A DNA stretch of 64,000 bases from Rosistilla oblonga (lineage in GTDB: Bacteria > Planctomycetota > Planctomycetia > Pirellulales > Pirellulaceae). The position numbers were made by a program, and so were the translations under genes. Shown here one piece after another: positions 33,462 to 41,959 of this stretch (the first letter of the stretch is position 1; each line of letters begins with the position of its first letter). The DNA lies in contig NZ_CP036292.1 of assembly GCF_007751715.1 (NCBI RefSeq), positions 4,905,339-4,969,338 of the forward strand, in the 5' to 3' direction. Under the pieces are notes generated by a model that did no database searches, was not told the DNA's origin, and saw only the letters and a program-made list of their open reading frames with translations.

Positions 33462-36400
33462 ATGAAGACCCGATCCAATCGAACAAGTGCATCCGGGCGG
33501 CGGCGAAACCGGCGTTTGCTGATCGAAAGCTTGACGCAACGGCAACTGCTGGCCGTCGATCTGGCGCCCCTTGAATTGGAAACGCCACTGCACGACAACC
33601 AACTCGTCAGCCAGCCGCTGCATTCCGAAACATACGCCGAAGGAGAAGCGGCTCCCGATCTTGTCGCGTTTGCCAAAGCACTCTCCGACGACGGAGTCGA
33701 GTTCTTCGGAGCGGCATGGTGCGATCTCTGCACCGAGCAGAGGAATCTGTTCGAAGACGGGCAGAACTATCTGCCGTTCATCGAAGTGACCACCCCCGAT
33801 CACAGCCTCAACGCGACCGGCACCGACGAAGAGATCTCCATTTTCCCGACTTGGCGATTCCAAGACGGCACCGAAGTCGAAGGCATGCTGTCGCTGGCCG
33901 ACATCTCTCAACACAGTGGAATCGCAATTCCGCAGGGAGAAACTCCCAGCTTTGTTCCCGTTGGGAATCAAATTGTCGGCGTGGGATCACCGCTACATAT
34001 CCCGATCGACGCTTACGATCCCGATGGGCAACCGCTTACCGTGACGGTGACCAGTTCGGATCCGAGCCTGTTGGAGGCGTCGGTGATCAGCGGCAACCGC
34101 AGCTTGCGGCTGCAGATCGCCGACTACGGCGAGATGGTCTTCGAGTTGTACCAGCAGCGGGCCGAGCGGCCGACGTCGCGGATCATCGAGTTGACCGAAG
34201 CCGGATTTTACGACGGGCTCACGTTCCATCGGATCTTGGACGATTTTGTCTTGCAGGCTGGTGATCCCACAGCGACGGGGATAGGCGGTTCGCACCTAGG
34301 CGCTTTCGACGATCAATTCCACGAGGAACTACAGCACAACGCGACGGGCGTGCTGTCCTACGCCAAGTCGAGCGATGACACCAACGACTCGCAGTTCTTT
34401 ATCACCGAACGGGACTCGCGACACCTCGATTTCAACCACTCCGTCTTCGGTCAGTTGGTCGAAGGAGAAGCGGTTCGCGAAGCGATCAGTGAGGTGCCGA
34501 CCGACGGCAACGGCCGCCTGACCACTGAGTTCGCCAACGCTTTTGGACAGATCACAATCGAAACGGCGTCGATCTTCACGGACGACGAAAACTCGGTGAT
34601 CATGCTCAAGCCGACCGGCAGCGGCACCGGGCCTGTAGATGTCACGATCACGGTCACCGACAGCGACGGCAATCAAACGACGCAAGTGATCTCGACAACG
34701 GTTACTGCCGACAACCAATTGAACTCAAATGCGAAACCGTTTTTGGGCGAATTGAATGGCGTCGCGACAACCTCCGGGCAACCGGTGTCGATTCAATTGA
34801 CCAGCAGCGATATCGAAGGGGATGCGGTCGCTTACAACGCGTTTAACATCGGCATTGTTGAATACGCGATGACGGTGAACCAATCGTCGGGCGAGGTCAC
34901 GGTGACGCCACCCGCAGATTTTGTCGGTACGTTTGAAGTTCAAGTGGGCGTCAAAGCAGCCAGCAGCCCAGCGCTGTATGCCGATTCGACAGCCTTCGAC
35001 CTGCAGCGAATCCTTGTGACCGTGTTGCCGCCTTACTTACAGGGGCTTGAGTTGGACGCGGCCAGCGACACCGGTGCCAGCAGCACCGACGACGTGACAG
35101 CCGCCACATCGGCATCATTCACCGTCACGGGAACCGAACCGGGCGCAACGGTCGAACTGATGATCGGCGAGGACGTGATCGGCAGCACCGTTGCCGAGGG
35201 AGCAAGCGTTTCATTTGCAGATGTCGATCTGTCGGGACAAGCCGACGGCGAGGTTTCGCTGCAAGTGCGTCAGACGTTTGATACCGTTGTCACGACACTC
35301 GAATCTCCGCTGGTGATCACTTTGGATCGCAGCGTTCCTTCGCAATCGAACCAGGTGCTCAGCGCGGGTGCTCTGGCCACGCGGCCGTTTGTGCTGGACA
35401 TCGATCACGCCGAAGAAGGAAACGGTTTGGCGTACAGTCTGATCGCCGCGCCGGCAGGCACGACGCTCGATCCCACAACCGGCCGGCTTCAATGGACACC
35501 TGGCTCCACCGATGTCGGAACCCAAGCGGTCGACATCCGTTACACCGACTTGGCCGGGAACACGTTTGATGAAACGCTGTCGATCGATGTCGCAGGCACA
35601 CCGCAAGCGATCTTCCATCTGGGTGTCACCGACATCGCAGGAACTCCGATCGACCAAGTCGTTGTGGGGGATGAATTCCTGATAACCGTTCACGTTGCCG
35701 ACAATCGAGTGTTCACCTCACGGCACGTTTTCTCCGCTTATCTCGATCTGATTTTCGATTCGTCGCACGCGGTCCCGGTCGGTGGCGATGCGATCGCGTT
35801 TGGGCCGACGTTTAACTATTCGACCGACGGATCGATCAGTGGCAACTTGGTCGACGAACTCGGCGGTGTGGCGGACGTCTTCGATATTCGCAACGCTTTG
35901 GTGGCGACGATCCGGATGCAAGCTGTCACGCCCGGTTTGTTCACTGCCGTCGGAAGTGCCCCCGAGGGAATCGGTCACGAGCTGTTGATGGTCGATTCCC
36001 CCATCCCAGTCCCTGTCGAAGCTATCGATTTCGGGCGTGTGGAGATCGTGGTCGCCAAGCAGCCGCAACCGATGCAGGTCGACTTCTCCAGCAGCATCGT
36101 CGCCGATCCGGCGCGAGACAATGTATCGAACCTAACGATCACCACCGACACGACGGGACTTGTCGATATCTGGGCCGACTTCAACCGCAACGGCAGCTTC
36201 AACGATCCGGGCGAACTGATCGTCAGCGATTTCTCTATCGCCAATCGAACGGCGATGGTGCCATTCACGATCCCTGCGGGGACGCTCGGTGGCGATATCG
36301 ATGTTGTTTACGGAATCTCCGCCGATGGAAACCTTTCGCTTTCCGATGGCGACCGATTGAGCGGCATTTCCGTTGTCGATGGCGCGACAGCCAGTCCGTT

Positions 36401-37283
36401 TGTCGTTCATCTGGACGGTCAAACAATCGCTGTCACCGCGACACCCGACGGCGAATTGTTAGTCGAACAGGATGGCGTTACGCTGTTCCGAGCTACGGGA
36501 GCATCGTCGCTGGCATTGGTTCACGGCGACGGGGACAGCCAATGGACGATCGGCGATCTCTCGTCGACGCTCCCCGGTGATGCGGCGCTGGCGATCTCAG
36601 CTGGCGGCGGCATCGATACGCTGACCACCGCAGGACTCGACCGCGCGCTCGACCTCTCCGGCAGCGAGCACCTGTTTTCGGGTATCGAAGCGATATCGAT
36701 CGAGGATGCCAGCCAATTGACGCTCGATCTCGACGGCTTTACGAAACTTGGTCCCAGCGACGACCGATTGGATATCACGATTCCCGACCTCGATGCACTG
36801 CGTCTGCTGGGCCAATGGGAGATCGAATCGACCGAAACGCTTCCTGCCGGGCTGCTCCGCAATTTGATCTCCGGCGATGCCACGATCGGTTTAATGGGCG
36901 GTCACTTCTGGACCAACCCATCGGATCCGCTGGACGTCAACGGATCGGGAACTGTCGAACCGATCGACGCGTTAAATATTTTGAATGAGTTGACGCTGCG
37001 GCGATACATCGACGAAGAGACCAACATCTTGCCGGAACTAGCAGCGTTGACAGCCTTCCCAGGCCGATTCTACGACACCAATCGCGACGGGCGACTGACG
37101 CCGATCGACGCATTGCGAGTCATCAACCGGCTTTCGATCATCTCGCTGGCGGGCGAGCAATTCAGCCAACCGACCGATGCGGCTGCCTTTGCGATTCCAC
37201 CGACGTTTGCAATTGATCACTCGGGGCACGACGACGAAGACGACGAACTGGAAGCTCAACAGGTCGACGCCTACTTCTCATGA
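33462..37283 (+). CDS. Exported thioredoxin-like / cyclophilin / dockerin multidomain protein
   Basis: A 1273-residue exported protein. A basic N-terminus is followed by IESLTQRQLLAVD (21-33), a degenerate LEPR-XLL-like signal. A thioredoxin-like segment has FFGAAWCDLC (Cys-Asp-Leu-Cys at 87-90) and IFPTWRF. A cyclophilin-type peptidyl-prolyl isomerase domain (about 214-354) shows YDGLTFHRILDDFVLQAGDP, GVLSYAK and DSQFFIT. Cadherin/Ig-like repeats fill the middle, and two dockerin type I repeats lie near the end (DVNGSGTVEPIDALNIL about 1160, DTNRDGRLTPIDALRVI about 1205). The combination suggests an extracellular foldase or matrix protein. The start is the ATG at 33462, downstream of the promoter. 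The last codon overlaps the next start (ATGA). Confidence 0.85.
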   Translation: MKTRSNRTSASGRRRNRRLLIESLTQRQLLAVDLAPLELETPLHDNQLVSQPLHSETYAEGEAAPDLVAFAKALSDDGVEFFGAAWCDLCTEQRNLFEDGQNYLPFIEVTTPDHSLNATGTDEEISIFPTWRFQDGTEVEGMLSLADISQHSGIAIPQGETPSFVPVGNQIVGVGSPLHIPIDAYDPDGQPLTVTVTSSDPSLLEASVISGNRSLRLQIADYGEMVFELYQQRAERPTSRIIELTEAGFYDGLTFHRILDDFVLQAGDPTATGIGGSHLGAFDDQFHEELQHNATGVLSYAKSSDDTNDSQFFITERDSRHLDFNHSVFGQLVEGEAVREAISEVPTDGNGRLTTEFANAFGQITIETASIFTDDENSVIMLKPTGSGTGPVDVTITVTDSDGNQTTQVISTTVTADNQLNSNAKPFLGELNGVATTSGQPVSIQLTSSDIEGDAVAYNAFNIGIVEYAMTVNQSSGEVTVTPPADFVGTFEVQVGVKAASSPALYADSTAFDLQRILVTVLPPYLQGLELDAASDTGASSTDDVTAATSASFTVTGTEPGATVELMIGEDVIGSTVAEGASVSFADVDLSGQADGEVSLQVRQTFDTVVTTLESPLVITLDRSVPSQSNQVLSAGALATRPFVLDIDHAEEGNGLAYSLIAAPAGTTLDPTTGRLQWTPGSTDVGTQAVDIRYTDLAGNTFDETLSIDVAGTPQAIFHLGVTDIAGTPIDQVVVGDEFLITVHVADNRVFTSRHVFSAYLDLIFDSSHAVPVGGDAIAFGPTFNYSTDGSISGNLVDELGGVADVFDIRNALVATIRMQAVTPGLFTAVGSAPEGIGHELLMVDSPIPVPVEAIDFGRVEIVVAKQPQPMQVDFSSSIVADPARDNVSNLTITTDTTGLVDIWADFNRNGSFNDPGELIVSDFSIANRTAMVPFTIPAGTLGGDIDVVYGISADGNLSLSDGDRLSGISVVDGATASPFVVHLDGQTIAVTATPDGELLVEQDGVTLFRATGASSLALVHGDGDSQWTIGDLSSTLPGDAALAISAGGGIDTLTTAGLDRALDLSGSEHLFSGIEAISIEDASQLTLDLDGFTKLGPSDDRLDITIPDLDALRLLGQWEIESTETLPAGLLRNLISGDATIGLMGGHFWTNPSDPLDVNGSGTVEPIDALNILNELTLRRYIDEETNILPELAALTAFPGRFYDTNRDGRLTPIDALRVINRLSIISLAGEQFSQPTDAAAFAIPPTFAIDHSGHDDEDDELEAQQVDAYFS

Positions 37284-38284
37284 CAGTCTCCCCCAACATG
37301 CGATCGGTCGCTGTAACCGATCGAGCGATCGAAGCGGCATGTGAATTCCTAGCCGCAGGCGAACTCGTCGGCGTGCCGACGGAGACTGTCTATGGATTGG
37401 CGGCCAATGCGTTAGACGAATCGGCGGTTCGCAAGATCTTCGCCGCCAAAGGGCGTCCAGACAACAATCCGTTAATCGTCCATCTACCCGATGTCGCGGC
37501 GATGCGACAAGTCGTCCGCTGGCCGCTGGATCCGGTCGTGATGGATCAATTCGAAGCGATCGCCGATCTCTGGCCAGGGCCGCTGACGATTGTGCTGCCC
37601 CGATCCGAACGCTTGCCCGATGTGGTCACTGCGGGGCAATCGACGGTGGCGGTTCGGATTCCCAGCCATCCCGTGATGCAGCAATTGCTTCGGCGCAGCG
37701 GTCTGCCGCTGGCCGCTCCCAGTGCGAACCGATCGAAATACGTCAGCCCCACGACGGCGCAACACGTTGTCGACGGATTGGGCGATCGCGTCTCGATGGT
37801 CTTGGATGGCGGAGCTTGCACGATTGGATTGGAATCGACGATCGTGGCGTTGGGGGAACAACCGCGGTTGCTGCGACCGGGGGCGATCACAGCGGAGACG
37901 CTTGCCACGCGATGGCACGTTCCCGTCGAATCGCTACTGCCGGTCGACCAGCGTCCCGTCGTCCTGGAAGCGCCTGGCATGATGCTTCAGCACTATTCGC
38001 CTCGAACGCCGCTGTTGTTTGCCGATCCATCCGCCTCGGTTCCCGCTGGCCGCGTGGGCCGGATCGCCTTCGCGCCGTTAGCGCCCGACGAAAGTAAAAT
38101 CTTTGCCATCGTCCGAGTACTCAGCGACACGGGGGATTTGAATCGCGTCGGCCAACACTTGTTTGCCGCGATGCGGGAACTCGACGCGATGGGGCTCGAT
38201 GCGATCGTGACCGATACCTGTGCGGCTGAAGGAGTTGGCCGCGCGATCATGGATCGGCTGAAACGGGCCGCTTGTCGCGAATAA
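37280..38284 (+). CDS. L-threonylcarbamoyladenylate synthase (Sua5/YrdC/YciO family)
   Basis: A 334-residue enzyme making threonylcarbamoyl-AMP from threonine, bicarbonate and ATP for the universal t6A37 tRNA modification. The YrdC domain has GVPTETVYGLAANA, AKGRPDNNPLIVH, LPLAAPSANRSKYVSPT and a GLESTIV loop. A C-terminal Sua5 domain (about 220-334) makes it the long Sua5 form rather than short TsaC. It overlaps the preceding giant exported protein by four bases (ATGA), so this essential housekeeping gene may be translated by coupling to a non-essential-looking one. Confidence 0.92.
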   Translation: MTVSPNMRSVAVTDRAIEAACEFLAAGELVGVPTETVYGLAANALDESAVRKIFAAKGRPDNNPLIVHLPDVAAMRQVVRWPLDPVVMDQFEAIADLWPGPLTIVLPRSERLPDVVTAGQSTVAVRIPSHPVMQQLLRRSGLPLAAPSANRSKYVSPTTAQHVVDGLGDRVSMVLDGGACTIGLESTIVALGEQPRLLRPGAITAETLATRWHVPVESLLPVDQRPVVLEAPGMMLQHYSPRTPLLFADPSASVPAGRVGRIAFAPLAPDESKIFAIVRVLSDTGDLNRVGQHLFAAMRELDAMGLDAIVTDTCAAEGVGRAIMDRLKRAACRE

Positions 38285-38332
38285 CCTCCGCCACCGGTTT
38301 GCATTAGAATATCGGCGAGGTCTCTGCTTTTT

Positions 38333-40183
38333 ATGGTTCAACGACGCGACAAGACGACGATCGATTACATCGTGATCGCACTCAACCCTGCGTTGATCGT
38401 GTCGATGATCGCCAGCCTCGTTTACTTCCTCACGCTGTGCATGTATCGCGGCGATTTTATCGCCCGGATCAACTACATCCTGTTCCTGTTTATCGTGGCA
38501 GCCGTCGGGATCGCGCGGATCGCGATCGAAGAGGGACGAGGCAGAGCGATGGCGTTTGCGTTGGGTCTGGGCGCCGCGACGCTGCTGTCGACGATGCGTT
38601 TCGTCGGCGAAGGGATGCTGATGGTCGTGGGCCTGCTGACCGTGATCTGGTACCTGGCCGATCGAATCACGATCGATTGCACGTTGATCGACGAACAATC
38701 CGATGCCAGCGGCGAGGGGCTGATGCAGGGCGGGCTGTTCGGCGGTGCCGCCAAACAGGAGAGCGACGTCTCGTTGGATGGCACGACACAAAGCCTGACC
38801 GAGCACCGCGATAACGATCAAGCCGCCACCGGCACCAACGATCCGCAGCGGCCCCGCGGCAAGAAGCGCGGCCACCGACCTGGGATGTGGATTTTGTACC
38901 TGGCGTTCGCGGCAATCCCGCTGTACGGACTTGGCCAAGTTCTGTTGCCCGGCGACACCGCAACGCGCGATTCGGCGCTGAGAAGCTTGGCGATCTATCT
39001 TGCCAGCTCGCTGTTGCTGTTGGTCACAACCAGCTTCTTGGGGATGCGTCGCTATCTGCGGCAGCGTGGAGTCGACATGCCGGCCGGGATCAGCATCCGC
39101 TGGCTAGGATTTGGAGCCGCCTTGGTCGCCGGCCTGCTGATGCTCTGCTTCCTACTGCCAAAACCCGGCCAACTGCTGGCATCCCTGGAACTCCCCTCCT
39201 CGGTCAGCTCGCCCGAAGGACTGCAATCGAACAAGCAGGGCTGGGGCGACGAAGGAGTCGAGAAGGGAAAGCCGGAAGATGCGAGAGGAGGCGAAGGAGA
39301 GCAGGGAAGCGGCGGTGAGAAGTCGGGCGGCGAGAAGTCCGGAGGTGAGAAGTCCGGAGGTGAGAAGTCCGGAGGCGAGAAGTCCGGAGGCGAGAAGTCC
39401 GGAGGCGAGAAGTCCGGAGGCGAGAAGTCTGGTGGCGAGAAGTCCGGTGGTGAAAAGTCTGGCGGTGAGAAGTCCGGTGGCGAGAAGTCAGACTCCGGCG
39501 GCGAGTCGGCCGACGATTCGCAGGCGGCTTCCGATGGCAGCGATCCGAAATCGGAATCGGACGCTGGCGAGCCTCGCGATCAGCAAGGGAACTCCGCTTC
39601 GGAACCTCCTCCCCCACCGCCAAGCGATGGTTGGAAGATGCCCAACTTTTTGTCGAAGCTCTCGGAACTGCTGCGGTTCCTCATCTTTGCCCTCCTCGCC
39701 GGGATCGTCGCCTTTTACGCAATGCGTCACTGGGACGAGATCGTCGGCTGGCTGCGGGAGCTATTTAACGGTTGGGGAGGAAACGATGCGACCGAACCAC
39801 CACCGGAAACGGCAAAAGCGATTGCTCCTCCGGCTCCGCCGCGTCCCTTTTCGGCTTACGCCAACCCATTGGACGATGCCTCGATCTCGATGGAGCGAGC
39901 CGTTGTGGTCTCCTTCAATGCGTTAAACGCTTGGGCTCGAGAGCACGATTGTCCGCGGCCCGATCAGTTGACTCCGACCGAGTTCACGCAGTTGTTAGGA
40001 GGGCGTTTCCCGGAACAAGCCCGCAACATCATGCTGACGGCAGAGATGTACAACGTGGTCGTCTACGGGAATCGGAACGTCAACCCGGCGCATCGCAAGA
40101 CGCTGCAATCGCTCTGGTCGTTTATGCAGCAACCAGCGTCACGCCCAGCGGCGCGGCCCGGGCCTCCAAAAGTTAATCGATAA
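38333..40183 (+). CDS. DUF4129-type membrane protein with SGGEK repeat
   Basis: A 616-residue membrane protein. The N-terminal part has about six hydrophobic helices in two groups (for example PALIVSMIASLVYFLTLCMY and IRWLGFGAALVAGLLMLCFL). A low-complexity linker follows, with twelve exact GGEKS-type pentapeptides (about 327-386), an acidic Ser/Asp stretch and a Pro run. Another helix (LLRFLIFALLAGIVAFYAM) precedes a C-terminal soluble domain like DUF4129 (NALNAWAREHDCPRPDQLTP). DUF4129 proteins often accompany transglutaminase-like and MoxR genes, which are not here. Function unknown. It lies 48 bp after the Sua5-type gene. Confidence 0.78.
   Translation: MVQRRDKTTIDYIVIALNPALIVSMIASLVYFLTLCMYRGDFIARINYILFLFIVAAVGIARIAIEEGRGRAMAFALGLGAATLLSTMRFVGEGMLMVVGLLTVIWYLADRITIDCTLIDEQSDASGEGLMQGGLFGGAAKQESDVSLDGTTQSLTEHRDNDQAATGTNDPQRPRGKKRGHRPGMWILYLAFAAIPLYGLGQVLLPGDTATRDSALRSLAIYLASSLLLLVTTSFLGMRRYLRQRGVDMPAGISIRWLGFGAALVAGLLMLCFLLPKPGQLLASLELPSSVSSPEGLQSNKQGWGDEGVEKGKPEDARGGEGEQGSGGEKSGGEKSGGEKSGGEKSGGEKSGGEKSGGEKSGGEKSGGEKSGGEKSGGEKSGGEKSDSGGESADDSQAASDGSDPKSESDAGEPRDQQGNSASEPPPPPPSDGWKMPNFLSKLSELLRFLIFALLAGIVAFYAMRHWDEIVGWLRELFNGWGGNDATEPPPETAKAIAPPAPPRPFSAYANPLDDASISMERAVVVSFNALNAWAREHDCPRPDQLTPTEFTQLLGGRFPEQARNIMLTAEMYNVVVYGNRNVNPAHRKTLQSLWSFMQQPASRPAARPGPPKVNR
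39311..39490 (+). repeat. Minisatellite: 12 x 15 bp encoding SGGEK
   Basis: Twelve head-to-tail 15-bp units of the form GGCGAGAAGTCCGGA, with synonymous changes between units (GGA/GGC/GGT, TCC/TCT, GAG/GAA), no frame breaks and no interruptions. Length variation would occur in steps of five residues. The antisense frame gives an Arg/Ser/Thr-rich shadow. Confidence 0.95.
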
Positions 40184-40432
40184 TTAACCTGCGATCCGAC
40201 TCGAAAAAGCCCCGTCCCGCACGACGCCAGCCGCCAAACGGTTCCGAAAGCCCCAAGTGTTCCTCAGCGAACCGTTTGTCTACATTAGAAGGACAATAGG
40301 CCCGCCGCGGTCGCGTTGGCGGAAGCGGTGGGACTCATGGTGATTTTCAAGATCGCCGCCGGACCAACAGTCGTGGGAACGTGATGAATCAACAATCGAG
40401 AGCCGGAAGCAAGTAGGGTTGCAATCTTGGGT

Positions 40433-41833
40433 ATGCTGCGTGCGCTGTGGAAGGCATTGTTGATTGCCGGGCTGATCGGTTTGCTGCTGGGCGGAATCAC
40501 GATCGCATCGGTACCGCTGGAGTATCGCAGCCAGCTGGCGATCCGCTTTGCTGTCGCTTATGGCGTGATCGCTACCTTGGTTTCGATCTGGCTGGTTCAG
40601 CGGTCGACGCGTCACACGAAAGCCGAAAGCGATCTGATGTGGTGGGCCAACGATTTGGCCAACGGAGACCTAGCGTCGCGCGTGCGGACTCCCATGTTCA
40701 GCGGCGAACAAGCTCAACTGCTGCAACACCTCAATCGACTGCAAGAGTCGACGCGCGGCCAGATCGAACAATTGCAAGCCGATCGTCGCCGCAGTTTTAT
40801 GGTGTTGGCTCACATGGTCGAAGGGATCGTCGCGATCGACGACGAACGCCGTGTCCTGCTGGTCAACGAAGCCGCCTGCCGTTTCTTGAAACTGAACAAA
40901 GAAACCACCGTCGGCCGCAAGTTGCTGGAAGTGATCCGGGTGCCGGAAGTCACCAATCTGGTCAACCAGACATTAAGCACCAACGAAGATTCCGAGGTCG
41001 AACTTCAATCGACCGACATGCGACAACTGTTGGTTAAATCGAGCACACTTCCATCGGAATCGCGGCGTGGCGTCCTGTTGACGATTCACGACCAAACCCA
41101 GCTGAAGCAGCTCGAAGCGATGCGGCGCGAGTTCGTCGCCAACGTATCGCATGAACTGAAGACTCCTTTGGCGGCGGTAAAAGGTTACGCCGAGACGTTG
41201 CAATTAGGTGCGATCGACGACAAAGAAATCGCGCCTCATTTCGTCGACCAAATCCTCTCGCAAGCCGATCGACTGGAACGCTTGATCGCCGACATGATGC
41301 ACCTGGCCCGAGCTCAAGACCGCTCGCAACCCGCCGCCCCCGTCGACGTGCTGGTCTTCCCGGTGATCCAGGAATGCTGCGAAACCTACCAACCGGTTGC
41401 CGCTCAGAAGGAGATCGAACTGATTTTGGAACCGTTCGATGAAGCGTGCACGATCTTGGGCGAACGCGAAGCGCTGCTTACGGTCGTCAACAATTTGGTC
41501 GGCAACGCCCTGCGATACACTCAGGTTGGCGGGCACGTTCGCGTCAGCTGTCAGCCCGGCGAGGAACAGGTTTCGATCGCGGTGACCGATGATGGCCTGG
41601 GAATTCCCCACGAGGATCAGGAACGGATTTTCGAGCGGTTCTATCGCGTCGAAAAGGCTCGCGACCAGCAATACGGCGGCACCGGGCTCGGTTTGGCGAT
41701 CGTCAAGAACATCGTTCAGTCGTTTGGCGGTTCGATGCGGCTGCAAAGCGAACCGGGAAAAGGTTCGACTTTCGAAGCCGTCCTCCCCTGCTCTCCCGCG
41801 ACCGTCCCGTTGCAGACCGCGAAGTCCGTCTAA
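40433..41833 (+). CDS. PhoR-like sensor histidine kinase
   Basis: A 466-residue membrane kinase. Two helices near the N-terminus (LLIAGLIGLLLGG; AVAYGVIATLVSIWLV) are followed by a HAMP-like linker, a PAS domain (about 115-215: MVEGIVAIDDERRVLLVNEA), the HisKA motif FVANVSHELKTPLAAVKGYA with phospho-acceptor His240, and the ATPase N, G1 and G2 boxes NNLVGNALRYT, DDGLGIPHEDQERIFERFYR and GGTGLGLAIVK. Architecture matches PhoR-type kinases, but no response regulator is adjacent, so its partner and signal are unknown. I took the ATG at 40433; a TTG two codons earlier is possible. Confidence 0.92.
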   Translation: MLRALWKALLIAGLIGLLLGGITIASVPLEYRSQLAIRFAVAYGVIATLVSIWLVQRSTRHTKAESDLMWWANDLANGDLASRVRTPMFSGEQAQLLQHLNRLQESTRGQIEQLQADRRRSFMVLAHMVEGIVAIDDERRVLLVNEAACRFLKLNKETTVGRKLLEVIRVPEVTNLVNQTLSTNEDSEVELQSTDMRQLLVKSSTLPSESRRGVLLTIHDQTQLKQLEAMRREFVANVSHELKTPLAAVKGYAETLQLGAIDDKEIAPHFVDQILSQADRLERLIADMMHLARAQDRSQPAAPVDVLVFPVIQECCETYQPVAAQKEIELILEPFDEACTILGEREALLTVVNNLVGNALRYTQVGGHVRVSCQPGEEQVSIAVTDDGLGIPHEDQERIFERFYRVEKARDQQYGGTGLGLAIVKNIVQSFGGSMRLQSEPGKGSTFEAVLPCSPATVPLQTAKSV

Positions 41834-41959
41834 GCCTGCTCAATTCGCGACAAACGACTTCTATGTTGAATCGGGCGACGTTATCATCGTGTGAAGAGAG
41901 GGCCTCACGCCCCTTGTGAGGATCCAATTCAACGAAGATTATCTGCTTGGAGACTGTCG

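Noticed and set aside
39311-39490. CRISPR-like array
   Set aside because: Units are contiguous 15-bp coding repeats without spacers.
39204-39623. Minus-strand Arg/Ser/Thr repeat protein
   Set aside because: It is the antisense reading of the SGGEK minisatellite and has no start signal.
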